A DNA stretch of 64,000 bases from Streptomyces hiroshimensis (GTDB taxonomy: Bacteria > Actinomycetota > Actinomycetes > Streptomycetales > Streptomycetaceae), in assembly GCF_014650335.1 (NCBI RefSeq), contig NZ_BMUT01000010.1:62001-126000 (forward strand), read 5' to 3'. Of this stretch, positions 8,275 through 16,265 are shown one piece after another. The stretch's first letter is position 1; every line of letters begins with the position of its first letter. Both the position numbers and the translations under genes were made by a program. The notes under the pieces are model-generated. The model did not search any database. It was not told the DNA's origin and saw only the letters and a program-made list of their open reading frames with translations.

Positions 8275-8862
8275 ATGACCGCAGCACAAGCAGACCTTGC
8301 ACGTGCCCGTCCCGCCTCCCTCCGGGAATTCCCGGAAATGCCGGAGGACCTCACGCTCGACGTCCCGCGGGTCGAGGACGGAGCCGCGATCTGGCGCATC
8401 GCCCGCGACTCGGGAACCCTGGACCTCAACTCCTCGTACAGCTACCTGCTGTGGTGCCGCGACTTCGCCGCCACCTCGGCCGTGGCCCGCCCCGCCGGCG
8501 GCGGGACGGGTGGGAAGGGCGGGGAGCCCGCCGGATTCATCACCGGCTACGTCCGGCCCGCCCGCCCCCGCACCCTCGTGGTCTGGCAGGTGGCCGTGGA
8601 CCGCCCGCACCGCGGCCGCGGCCTGGCCGCCGCCCTGCTGGAGGGCCTCGTCGCCCGGGTCGCCCGCGAGAGCGAGGGCGGCATCGACGGGATCGAGACC
8701 ACCGTCACGCCCGGAAACACCGCCTCCAACCGCCTGTTCGCCTCCTTCGCCGAGCGGCACCGCGCCCCCGTCGAGCGCGAAGTCCTCTTCCACGGCGGGC
8801 TGTTCCCCGAGACGGGGCACGACCCCGAGGTACTGCACCGCATCGGCCCCCTGACGCACTGA
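8275..8862 (+). CDS. ectA: L-2,4-diaminobutyric acid acetyltransferase
   Basis: This 195-residue GNAT acetyltransferase makes N-gamma-acetyl-diaminobutyrate, the second step of ectoine synthesis. Family motifs are SGTLDLNSSYSYLLWCRDF (residues 45-63) and the acetyl-CoA loop VDRPHRGRGLAAALL (around 103-117), followed by TTVTPGNTASNRLF. The MTAAQADL start fits streptomycete EctA proteins. Between VARP and AGFITGYVRP lies a Gly-rich insertion (GGGTGGKGG) absent from my recollection of the family; its DNA shares a 14-base core with the cobB palindrome. It heads a four-gene ect operon. Confidence 0.95.
   Translation: MTAAQADLARARPASLREFPEMPEDLTLDVPRVEDGAAIWRIARDSGTLDLNSSYSYLLWCRDFAATSAVARPAGGGTGGKGGEPAGFITGYVRPARPRTLVVWQVAVDRPHRGRGLAAALLEGLVARVARESEGGIDGIETTVTPGNTASNRLFASFAERHRAPVEREVLFHGGLFPETGHDPEVLHRIGPLTH
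8501..8514 (+). repeat. Copy of the cobB palindrome core inside ectA
   Basis: GCGGGACGGGTGGG is identical to the right arm region of the palindrome in cobB. Here it encodes part of the Gly-rich insertion of EctA. Fourteen bases of GC-rich identity may be chance, so the link is tentative. Confidence 0.35.
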
Positions 8863-8897
8863 GACGCGCTGAGACGCACGAGACGCACGAGACGCAC
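8861..8897 (+). repeat. Short tandem repeat in the ectA-ectB spacer
   Basis: Four copies of a 9-10 base unit, GAGACGC followed by CAC or GCT, lie directly after the ectA stop, whose last bases form part of the first copy. The spacer has no other role visible besides the ectB ribosome-binding site ACAGGAG. Confidence 0.7.
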
Positions 8898-8939
8898 CGA
8901 AACGTCCGAGACCGCTCACACACCGACAGGAGCACCCCC

Positions 8940-10208
8940 ATGACCATCACCCCGCCCGCACTCAGCGTCTTCGAGACCCTGGAGTCGGAGGTGCGCAGCT
9001 ACTGCCGCAGCTGGCCCGCGGTCTTCGACCGCGCCCAGGGCAGCCGGATGTACGACGAGGACGGCCATACGTACCTCGACTTCTTCGCCGGTGCCGGAGC
9101 ACTCAACTACGGCCACAACAACCCGGTCCTCAAACGCGCCCTGATCGACTACATCGAACGCGACGGCGTCACCCACGGCCTGGACATGGGGACCACCGCC
9201 AAGCGCGCGTTCCTGGAGGCCTTCCAGGACGTCGTGCTGCGCCCGCGCGACCTGCCGTACAAGGTGATGTTCCCCGGCCCGACGGGCACCAACGCCGTGG
9301 AGGCCGCGCTGAAGCTGGCCCGCAAGGTCAAGGGCCGCGAGGCGATCGTGTCCTTCACCAACGCCTTCCACGGCATGTCCCTGGGCTCGCTCGCCGTCAC
9401 CGGCAACGCCTTCAAGCGGGCCGGTGCGGGCATCCCCCTGGTGCACGGCACCCCGATGCCCTTCGACCACTACCTCGACGACCGGGTGCCGGACTTCCTG
9501 TGGTTCGAGCGGCTGCTGGCCGACCAGGGCTCGGGCCTGAACACCCCCGCCGCCGTCATCGTCGAGACGGTGCAGGGCGAGGGCGGCATCAACGTGGCCC
9601 GCCCCGAGTGGCTGCGCGGGCTCGCCGCGCTGTGCGAGCGCCACGACATGCTGCTGATCGTGGACGACATCCAGATGGGCTGCGGCCGCACCGGCTCCTT
9701 CTTCTCCTTCGAGGAGGCGGGCATCACCCCGGACATCGTGACGCTCTCGAAGTCCATCGGCGGATACGGCCTGCCGATGTCGCTCACCCTCTTCCGCCCG
9801 GAGCTCGACCTCTGGGAGCCCGGCGAGCACAACGGCACGTTCCGCGGCAACAACCCCTCCTTCGTCACCGCCGCCGCGGCGCTCGACGCGTACTGGAGGG
9901 ACGGGCAGATGGAGAAGCAGACCCTCGCCCGCGGCGAGCAGGCCGAGGAGGCGCTGCGCGCCATCTGCACCGAGCACCCGGAGCTGGGCGGCCACTACCG
10001 GGGCCGCGGGCTCGTGTGGGGGCTGGAGTTCGCCGACAAGGCCCGGGCCTCGGCGGTCGCCGGGCGGGCCTTCGAGCTCGGCCTGCTCGTGGAGACGTCG
10101 GGCCCGGAGGGCGAGGTCGTCAAGCTGCTGCCCGCCCTGACGATCTCCCCCGAGGAGCTGGACGAGGGCCTGCGGATCCTCGCCCGCGCGGTCCGCGAGA
10201 CGGCCTGA
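8940..10208 (+). CDS. ectB: Diaminobutyrate--2-oxoglutarate transaminase
   Basis: This 422-residue class-III aminotransferase turns aspartate semialdehyde into L-2,4-diaminobutyrate, the first ectoine step. It begins FETLESEVRSYCRSWP, the EctB N-terminal signature. The PLP aspartate lies in IVDDIQMGCGRTG and the Schiff-base lysine is K271 in LSKSIGGYGLP. Downstream GTFRGNNPSFVTA and RGRGLVWGLEF are typical. The frame is open upstream through ectA in another phase, but ATG at 8940 has the ribosome-binding site ACAGGAG and matches the family start. Confidence 0.96.
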   Translation: MTITPPALSVFETLESEVRSYCRSWPAVFDRAQGSRMYDEDGHTYLDFFAGAGALNYGHNNPVLKRALIDYIERDGVTHGLDMGTTAKRAFLEAFQDVVLRPRDLPYKVMFPGPTGTNAVEAALKLARKVKGREAIVSFTNAFHGMSLGSLAVTGNAFKRAGAGIPLVHGTPMPFDHYLDDRVPDFLWFERLLADQGSGLNTPAAVIVETVQGEGGINVARPEWLRGLAALCERHDMLLIVDDIQMGCGRTGSFFSFEEAGITPDIVTLSKSIGGYGLPMSLTLFRPELDLWEPGEHNGTFRGNNPSFVTAAAALDAYWRDGQMEKQTLARGEQAEEALRAICTEHPELGGHYRGRGLVWGLEFADKARASAVAGRAFELGLLVETSGPEGEVVKLLPALTISPEELDEGLRILARAVRETA

Positions 10209-10266
10209 CCGCACCACCACCGCTGGTACCGCCACTGGTACCGCCACCGAAAGAAAGGAACCACCC

Positions 10267-10665
10267 GTGATCGTCCGTTCCCTCCAGGACATCGAGAACA
10301 CCGACCGCCACGTCAAGGCCAAGTCCGGTACGTGGGAGAGCAAGCGGATCGTGCTCGCCAAGGAGCGGGTCGGCTTCTCCCTGCACGAGACGGTCCTCTA
10401 CGCCGGCACGGAGACGTCCATGTGGTACGCCAACCACATCGAGGCCGTGCTGTGCGTGGAGGGCGAGGCCGAGCTCACCGACGACGAGACCGGCGAGAAG
10501 CACTGGATCTCCCCCGGCACGATGTACCTGCTCGACGGCCACGAGCGGCACACCCTGCGCCCGAAGACCGACTTCCGCTGCGTGTGCGTCTTCAACCCGC
10601 CGGTGACGGGACGGGAGGACCACGACGAGAACGGCGTCTACCCGCTGCTGACGGAGGAGGGCTGA
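10267..10665 (+). CDS. ectC: L-ectoine synthase
   Basis: This 132-residue cupin cyclises N-gamma-acetyl-diaminobutyrate to ectoine. It starts MIVRSLQDIENTDRHVKA, the invariant EctC opening, and shows the metal/substrate motifs ETSMWYANHIEAVLCVEGE and LDGHERHTLRP. Start is GTG, preceded by AAAGAAAGGA. Its end overlaps the ribosome-binding site of ectD three bases on, so expression of the two is coupled. Confidence 0.97.
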   Translation: MIVRSLQDIENTDRHVKAKSGTWESKRIVLAKERVGFSLHETVLYAGTETSMWYANHIEAVLCVEGEAELTDDETGEKHWISPGTMYLLDGHERHTLRPKTDFRCVCVFNPPVTGREDHDENGVYPLLTEEG

Positions 10666-10668
10666 ACC

Positions 10669-11586
10669 ATGGCCGCGGTCACCGACCTCTACCCCACGCG
10701 CGGCACGCACGAGGCGGCCGTCCCGCGCCGTGACCCCGTGGTGTGGCCCGGGTCCGGATCCGCGTCCGCGTCCGGGTCCGGCTCGCGCACGCCCGGGCCG
10801 ATCGACGCGGCCGCCCTCGCGGGCTACGAACGCGACGGGTTCCTCACCGTGGACGAGATGATCACGCCGGGCGAGGTGCAGGTCCTGCGCGCCGAGCTGG
10901 ACCGGCTGATCGCCGACCCGGCGGTGCGGGCCGACGAGAGAGCGGTCGTGGAGCCGCACTCGCAGGACGTGCGGTCGGTGTTCGAAGTGCACCGGATCAG
11001 CGACGTGTTCGCGCGGCTGGTACGCGATCCGCGCGTGGTGGGCCGGGCGCGGCAGATCCTCGGCTCCGACGTCTACGTCCACCAGTCGCGGGTCAACGTC
11101 AAGCCGGGCTTCGGGGCCTCCGGGTTCTACTGGCACTCGGACTTCGAGACCTGGCACGCGGAGGACGGGCTGCCGCGGATGCGGACGGTGTCGGTGTCGA
11201 TCGCGCTGACGGAGAACCTCGACACCAACGGCGGCCTGATGATCATGCCGGGGTCGCACCGGACGTTCCTGGGCTGTGCAGGGGTGACGCCGCAGGACAA
11301 CTACAAGCGGTCGCTGCGGATGCAGGAGGCGGGCACGCCGTCGGACAGCGCGCTCGCCGCGCTGGCGGGCCGGCACGGCATCCGGCTCTTCACGGGCCCG
11401 GCCGGTTCGGCGACGTGGTTCGACTGCAACTGCATGCACGGGTCGGGCGACAACATCACGCCGTTCCCGCGCAGCAACGTCTTCATCGTCTTCAACAGCG
11501 TGGAGAACACGGCGGTGGACCCCTTCGCGGCCCCGTCCCGCCGCCCGGAGTTCGTGGGGGCACGGGACTTCACGCCGGTGGGGTGA
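10669..11586 (+). CDS. ectD: Ectoine 5-hydroxylase
   Basis: This 305-residue non-haem Fe(II)/2-oxoglutarate dioxygenase converts ectoine to 5-hydroxyectoine. The iron triad is H156-x-D158 in FYWHSDFETWH with H257 in CNCMHGSGDN. QSRVNVKPGFGASGFYWH and MIMPGSHRTFLGC are EctD signatures. An N-terminal Ser/Gly/Ala run (residues 28-40), encoded by repeated GCGTCC/GGGTCC codons, lies before the catalytic core and is probably disordered. Start ATG follows GGAGG inside the ectC end. Presence of ectD means the strain should make hydroxyectoine as well as ectoine under salt or heat stress. Confidence 0.95.
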   Translation: MAAVTDLYPTRGTHEAAVPRRDPVVWPGSGSASASGSGSRTPGPIDAAALAGYERDGFLTVDEMITPGEVQVLRAELDRLIADPAVRADERAVVEPHSQDVRSVFEVHRISDVFARLVRDPRVVGRARQILGSDVYVHQSRVNVKPGFGASGFYWHSDFETWHAEDGLPRMRTVSVSIALTENLDTNGGLMIMPGSHRTFLGCAGVTPQDNYKRSLRMQEAGTPSDSALAALAGRHGIRLFTGPAGSATWFDCNCMHGSGDNITPFPRSNVFIVFNSVENTAVDPFAAPSRRPEFVGARDFTPVG

Positions 11587-11593
11587 CCGGCAC

Positions 11594-11649
11594 GGGCGGC
11601 CACGGCCACGGCCATCCGTCCGCCCGGCGAACCCGGGCCGTGGCCGCCC
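11594..11649. terminator. Bidirectional terminator between ectD and the convergent aminotransferase
   Basis: The arms GGGCGGCCACGGCC and GGCCGTGGCCGCCC are 14-bp complements, followed on the plus strand by CTTCCTTATCC. It lies eight bases after the ectD stop, and could serve the facing gene too. Confidence 0.75.
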
Positions 11650-11682
11650 CTTCCTTATCCGCCCCTTCCTTGTCCGCCCTGC

Positions 11683-12723
11683 TCAGGACAGCGTCTTCAA
11701 GACCCTGTCCACGTCGGTCGCGCTGTTGTAGAGGTGGAACGACGCCCGCAGTCCCCCGGCCCGTGCGCTGACGCGTACGCCCTCCGCCGCGAGGCGCTCC
11801 GCCGCGTGTCCGAGGCCGGGGACCGACACGACGGCGGAGTCCGGCGCCGCCACGGGCCGGTGCCCGAGCGCGGCGAGCCCCGCGCGGAAGCGCTCGGCGA
11901 GCGCCCGGTCGTGCGCGGCGATCCGCTCCGTTCCGAGCTCCTCGATCAGCCGGAGCCCGCCCAGGGCTCCCGCATACGGCAGGAGGGCGGGGTTCTCGTC
12001 GTAGCGGCGGGCGGAGCGGGCGAGCGACACCTTCCCGTACGTGCTGTCCCAGGGGTTCTCCCCCGCCACCCACCCGGCGAAGACGGGGGTGAGGCCGCCG
12101 AGGTCCTCGGGGACGGTGAGGAAGGCCGTGCCGCGGGGCCCCATCAGCCACTTGTAGCCGACGCAGACGGTGAAGTCGTACGCGCCCGCGTCGACGGGCA
12201 GCCAGCCCGCGGCCTGGCTGATGTCGACGAGCGTGCGGGCGCCGTGGGCGCGGGCCGCCGCGGTGATCGCGCCGAGGTCGGCGATGCGGCCGTCGGCCGA
12301 CTGGACGGCGCTGACGGCGACGAGCGCGGTCCCGGGGCGCACCGCGCCGGCGACCTCCTCCAGGGGGACGGTGCGGACGCCGAGCCCGGGCCGCACGTGG
12401 AAGGGGTTGACGAGGGAGCTGAAGTCGCCTTCCGCGCACAGGACTTCCGACCCCTCGGGCAGCGACTGGGCGACGAGCCCGCAGAAGACGGCGGCCGAGC
12501 CCCCGGTGGCGACCTGCCGGGCGGGCACGCCGACGAGGCGGGCGAAGGCGGCGCGGACGGCCTCCACGACCGGGAAGTGGTCCTCCGCGCCGGGGCGGCC
12601 CAGCGAGAACGCGGTGGCGGCCTCGGTCATGGCGGCGACGGCGGGGGCGGGCACGAGCCCGGTGGCGGCGGTGTTGAGGTAGACGGTCTCGGGCGCGAAG
12701 TGTGCGGGGGCGAGGCTCTCCAT
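11683..12723 (-). CDS. Class-V-fold PLP-dependent aminotransferase
   Basis: This is a 346-residue fold-type I PLP enzyme of the cysteine desulfurase/kynureninase group. The Schiff-base lysine is K191 in CVGYKWLMGPRG, the pyridine-binding aspartate is D167 in LVDISQAAG, and SAVQSADGRI contributes to the phosphate site. No desulfurase-type catalytic cysteine loop is seen, so an aminotransferase, lyase or kynureninase-like reaction is more likely. ATG at 12723 is preferred over GTG at 12729. Position next to ectABCD is suggestive, but it points the other way and is separated by a terminator; no substrate is assigned. Confidence 0.8.
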   Translation of the reverse strand: MESLAPAHFAPETVYLNTAATGLVPAPAVAAMTEAATAFSLGRPGAEDHFPVVEAVRAAFARLVGVPARQVATGGSAAVFCGLVAQSLPEGSEVLCAEGDFSSLVNPFHVRPGLGVRTVPLEEVAGAVRPGTALVAVSAVQSADGRIADLGAITAAARAHGARTLVDISQAAGWLPVDAGAYDFTVCVGYKWLMGPRGTAFLTVPEDLGGLTPVFAGWVAGENPWDSTYGKVSLARSARRYDENPALLPYAGALGGLRLIEELGTERIAAHDRALAERFRAGLAALGHRPVAAPDSAVVSVPGLGHAAERLAAEGVRVSARAGGLRASFHLYNSATDVDRVLKTLS

Positions 12724-12757
12724 GCCCACTCACTATGCGCGTCCGGCAATCACTCGT

Positions 12758-12820
12758 CCATCGGCCGGCCCACGGGCCGGTCCATCGGCCGGTCCACGGG
12801 CCGGTCCACCGGCCGGTCCA
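12758..12820. repeat. 12-bp tandem repeat, five copies
   Basis: The unit is CCA followed by TCG, CGG or CCG and then GCCGGT, repeated five times at an exact 12-base period and ending in a partial copy. The GGCCGG cores make every unit self-complementary, so the array can fold. It sits in the divergent space before the membrane-protein operon. Confidence 0.85.
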
Positions 12821-12925
12821 TGCGGGAGCCTCCCGGCCCCTGCCTGAGGACGAGCCGCCCTTCCGCCGCGCGGCGGAGGAGGTCCGCCGGTCAGGGCGAC
12901 GCGGCGGCGCCCCACGGACGGAACG

Positions 12926-12941
12926 CTGGTCACATGACCAG
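12926..12941. promoter_or_regulatory. 16-bp palindrome covering the start codon of the membrane-protein gene
   Basis: CTGGTCA and TGACCAG are perfect 7-bp arms around CA, and the ATG start lies inside the right arm. Such placement fits repression at the start site of a three-gene unit ending in a two-component system. Confidence 0.45.
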
Positions 12942-13944
12942 TACGACGACGACCGTCCCGGATGACCACGCCACCAAGCGCCGCGTGCTCCGCGCGGTGG
13001 CCATCACCGCCTGCCTGCCCTACCTCGGCCTCAAGGTCGCCTGGGTGGCGGGCAGTCACGTCGGCATCCCGGAGGGCAGCACCCTGCGGGATGCCGGCAC
13101 GGGGCTGGTCGTGGCGAACGCCATCACCATTCTGATGGACGCCACGGTGGTGGCCCTCGCCCTGTTGCTGACCCGCCCCTGGGGCAGACGCGTCCCCGCC
13201 TGGCTGCTGACGCTGCCGATGTGGGGCGCGGTGGGGCTGCTGACGCCCATCATGTACGGCTTCCCGGCGCAGTTGACCGTCCGCGCACTCGGCGGTTCGG
13301 CGGCGGCCGGTTCCGGCAGCGGGGCCGAGAAGCCGTTCCTGGACGAGTGGGTCTTCGGCGTGGTCTACACCGGGTTCATCGTCCAGGGGCTGGCCCTGGG
13401 CACCCTGTTCGTGCTGTACGCCCGCGAGCGCTGGGGACACCTGTGGCGGGGCAGCGTCCGTGACCTGACGGTCCGTCCGCTCGGCCGGGGCCAGCGGGCC
13501 GCGCTGGCCACGGCGGGCGCCCTGGCCGTCCTGCCCGGCGGGGTGCACCTGATGTGGACGTGCGGGGTGTCGGCGGGGCTCACGCCGGAGATAGCCCGGA
13601 TGGACCGCGGCGACTTCGCGGCCGGGGAGTCGGGCTACGTGCTGTACGCCGCCGCGACGATCGCGGGCGCCGTCCTGCTGTTGTCCGGCCGGGCCCTGTC
13701 CGGACGCGGCGGCCGGCTACCGCTGCGCGTGCCGCTGCTCCTCGCGGGGGTCGGCTCGGCCGCGACGGCGGCGTGGGGCGGCTGGCAGCTGCTCGCGACG
13801 CTGACGTCCCTGGCCGACGACGGCCGGGGGCCGACGGCGACGATGGCCGTCGCCTACGCTGTGCAGGTGATCATCGGTCTGCTGGTCCTCGCCGCCGGCG
13901 CACGCTTCTTCGTCCAGCGCTCCGCGCGGGCCGCCGCGCTGTGA
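12934..13944 (+). CDS. Multi-pass membrane protein of unknown function, partner of the downstream two-component system
   Basis: This 336-residue protein has about eight hydrophobic segments, for example LVVANAITILMDATVVALALLL and the last, AVAYAVQVIIGLLVLAAGA, separated by short loops. No known domain or catalytic motif was recognised. A Gly/Ser/Ala-rich loop (about residues 127-135) precedes KPFLDEWVFGVVYTGF. The stop TGA overlaps the GTG start of the histidine kinase by four bases, so the proteins are made together, which suggests an accessory sensor or transporter role. The frame continues upstream as a shadow, but ATG at 12934 gives the natural membrane protein start. Confidence 0.75.
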   Translation: MTSTTTTVPDDHATKRRVLRAVAITACLPYLGLKVAWVAGSHVGIPEGSTLRDAGTGLVVANAITILMDATVVALALLLTRPWGRRVPAWLLTLPMWGAVGLLTPIMYGFPAQLTVRALGGSAAAGSGSGAEKPFLDEWVFGVVYTGFIVQGLALGTLFVLYARERWGHLWRGSVRDLTVRPLGRGQRAALATAGALAVLPGGVHLMWTCGVSAGLTPEIARMDRGDFAAGESGYVLYAAATIAGAVLLLSGRALSGRGGRLPLRVPLLLAGVGSAATAAWGGWQLLATLTSLADDGRGPTATMAVAYAVQVIIGLLVLAAGARFFVQRSARAAAL

Positions 13945-15233
13945 GGGCCGTGACTGCCCTCCTGCGGCGCGGCGCCGATGCCCTGGTGGGCCGCCGCGCC
14001 CGCCTGCGATGGGTGCACCTGCTGCTCGGCGGTGCGCTGCTGATGCCGTACTACCTGCTGGCGAGCACGCTGACGGCGGTCTTCGTCAGGGACACGAACA
14101 TCCTGTTCCCGTCCACCCTCGGCCGGCAGTTCGGCGTCTTCGCGCTGGCGCTGGTGCCGGCAGCGGTGACCGCGCTGGTGCCCTTCGTACGGACGCTGGA
14201 GTCGGAGGCGGCACGCGCCCTGTGCGGGGTGCCGGAGGAGGAGCTCGCGACGGGCCCGGGCGAGTCGCGGGCCGCGCGCGGGCGGACCGCCCTGTGGTAC
14301 ACCCTGCACCTGCTGGCCGGCGGCATCGTGAGCGGCATGTCGCTGGCCACGCCCCCGTTCGCGCTGATGCTGATCGCCCTGCCGGTCACCGGCGTCCCGG
14401 GAGGCGAGGACGCCCCGTACGGGCTCGGGGACCTGGCCTTCCCGTGGACGCTGCTGGCGCTGCCGGCCGGCCTGGCGGTGCTGCTCCTGCTCACCGGGGC
14501 GTCCGCGGCCGCGGGCGCCCTCCTCGCCCGCTGCGCGCCCGTCCTGCTCGGCCCGACCGCCGCCGACCGGCTGGCGGAGGCCGAGCAGCACGCCATGCGG
14601 CTGGCCCTGCGCAACCGGCTGGCGCGCGAACTGCACGACTCCGTGGGGCACGCGCTGAGCGCGGTCACGCTGCAGGCGAGCGCCGCGCGCAAGGTCCTCG
14701 ACGCCGACCCGGAGTTCGCGCGGCAGGCGCTGGCCGCGATCGAGGAGACGACGCGCGAGGCGGTCGGCGAGCTCGACACCGTCCTCGGGCTGCTGCGCGA
14801 GGACGGCGCCGCCTCCGCCGCGCCCGCGCCGACCCTCGCCGACCTGGACGGGCTGCTGGAGCGCACCCGCGCCGCGGGCGGCACCGTCACCCTCGCCGCA
14901 CCGGCCGCCCTGGACGGCGTGCCGCCGGTCGTCTCCCGCGAGGCGTACCGGATCGTGCAGGAGGGCCTCACCAACGCCTTGCGGCACGCGGGCCGGGTGC
15001 CCGTGCTGCTGCGCATCACCGTGCACGACGACGCCGTGGAGGTCGCCTTGGAGAATCCGGTCAACCCCGACAAGGCCCCCGGCCGCGCGCACCGCCGCAC
15101 CGGCGGCGGCCGCGGTCTGACGGGCATAGCCGAACGGGCCCGGCTGCTGCGCGGCAGCAGCAGCTCCGGCGAGCGGGACGGGGTGTGGCGGCTCGCCGTC
15201 CGCCTGCCGCTGAGCGGGGGTGCGGGCCGGTGA
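13941..15233 (+). CDS. Sensor histidine kinase (NarL/DesK-type)
   Basis: This 430-residue kinase has an N-terminal membrane region of about five hydrophobic spans, then a HisKA_3 dimerisation helix with the phospho-acceptor histidine in ARELHDSVGHALSAV (near residue 233). The ATPase domain has the N-box EGLTNALRHA and the G-box GGGRGLTGIAERA. The sensing part has no extracellular domain of note, so it may detect a membrane signal or act through the upstream membrane protein. Start GTG overlaps the previous stop; a second GTG three codons later is possible. Its own stop overlaps the response regulator start by four bases. Confidence 0.9.
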   Translation: MRAVTALLRRGADALVGRRARLRWVHLLLGGALLMPYYLLASTLTAVFVRDTNILFPSTLGRQFGVFALALVPAAVTALVPFVRTLESEAARALCGVPEEELATGPGESRAARGRTALWYTLHLLAGGIVSGMSLATPPFALMLIALPVTGVPGGEDAPYGLGDLAFPWTLLALPAGLAVLLLLTGASAAAGALLARCAPVLLGPTAADRLAEAEQHAMRLALRNRLARELHDSVGHALSAVTLQASAARKVLDADPEFARQALAAIEETTREAVGELDTVLGLLREDGAASAAPAPTLADLDGLLERTRAAGGTVTLAAPAALDGVPPVVSREAYRIVQEGLTNALRHAGRVPVLLRITVHDDAVEVALENPVNPDKAPGRAHRRTGGGRGLTGIAERARLLRGSSSSGERDGVWRLAVRLPLSGGAGR

Positions 15234-15895
15234 CGACGCCCCTGCGGATCGTGCTCGCCGACGACGAGCGCATGGTGCGGACCGCCCTGCGGGCGATCCT
15301 GGGCGCCGAGGAGGACCTGGAGGTCGTCGGCGAGGCCACGACCGGCGCGGAGGCGGTCTCCGTCGTCCGCGAACTGCGTCCGGACGTCGTCCTGATGGAC
15401 GTACGGATGCCCGAGGTCGACGGCATCCGGGCCACCGAACAGCTGCTGGGCGGCATGGACTCCCCGCCGCGCGTCATCGTCGTCACCACGTTCGAGAACG
15501 ACAGCTACGTGTACGACGCGCTGCGCGCGGGCGCCAGCGGCTTCCTCCTCAAGCGGGCGGGCGCCGACGAACTCGTCCAGGCCGTCCGGCTGGTGGCCCG
15601 CAGCGACTCGCTGCTCTTCCCCGCCGCGGTACGCGCCCTCGCGGCGGAGCACGCGCAGACGCGGCGGGCGAAGGCGGCCGCGGGGAAGCTGCGCGCGCAG
15701 CTGTCGGACCGGGAGGCGGAGGTGCTCCGCCTGATGGCCCGGGGCCTGTCGAACGCCGAAATCGCCGAGCAACTCGTCCTGGGCGCGGCGACGGTGAAGA
15801 CCCACGTGGCGGGCGCCCTGGCCAAACTGGGCGTCCGCAACCGCACGCAGGCGGTCATCGCCGCGTACGAGTGCGGTTTCGTGTCCCCACGCTGA
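15230..15895 (+). CDS. Two-component response regulator, LuxR/NarL family
   Basis: This 221-residue protein has a receiver domain with the acidic pocket LADDER (residues 9-14) and the phospho-acceptor aspartate in VVLMDVRMPEVDG (near residue 56), plus the conserved Lys in FLLKRAGADEL. The C-terminal LuxR-type helix-turn-helix reads LSDREAEVLRLMARGLSNAE and ATVKTHVAGALAKLGVRNR. It is the cognate partner of the kinase directly upstream. Targets are unknown; the operon may regulate itself through the palindrome at its start. Confidence 0.92.
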   Translation: MTTPLRIVLADDERMVRTALRAILGAEEDLEVVGEATTGAEAVSVVRELRPDVVLMDVRMPEVDGIRATEQLLGGMDSPPRVIVVTTFENDSYVYDALRAGASGFLLKRAGADELVQAVRLVARSDSLLFPAAVRALAAEHAQTRRAKAAAGKLRAQLSDREAEVLRLMARGLSNAEIAEQLVLGAATVKTHVAGALAKLGVRNRTQAVIAAYECGFVSPR

Positions 15896-16265
15896 GGCCT
15901 GCGGCCGGCTCGGCACCACGGTTCGCCCCCGTGGGGCCCGGCCCCGGCGCACCCCTTCCGCCGCAACGGCGACCTGCCACGACGGCGGAGCCCGGCGGTG
16001 CCCGGCAGCCCGCGGGCGGCTCGGCACCGCCGACGACCCCGGTGGGGGTCACGCACCGCCGCGGCGGAAGAAGACACCCGGGCCCAGCCCACACCTCCCG
16101 CCGCAACGGCGATCCACCACCACGGCGGAGCCCGGCGGTGCCCGGCAGCCCGCGGGCGGCTCGGCACCGCCGACGACCCCGGTGGGGGTCGCTCACCGCT
16201 GCGGCGGAAGACGAAAACCGGGCCCAGCCCGCCCCTCCCGCCGCGGCGGGAACGAGCGCAGAGGG
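15896..16265. repeat. Dispersed GC-rich repeat, locus B, with a 140-bp tandem duplication
   Basis: The gap between the convergent response regulator and serine hydrolase genes holds two tandem copies of a 140-bp unit, 15961-16100 and 16101-16240. They match at about 128 of 140 positions by eye, with one 60-base block identical and no gaps. Each copy contains the family unit once in each orientation (about 15957-16003 minus and 16023-16070 plus in copy 1). A third copy begins at 16241 and breaks off. Confidence 0.85.
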
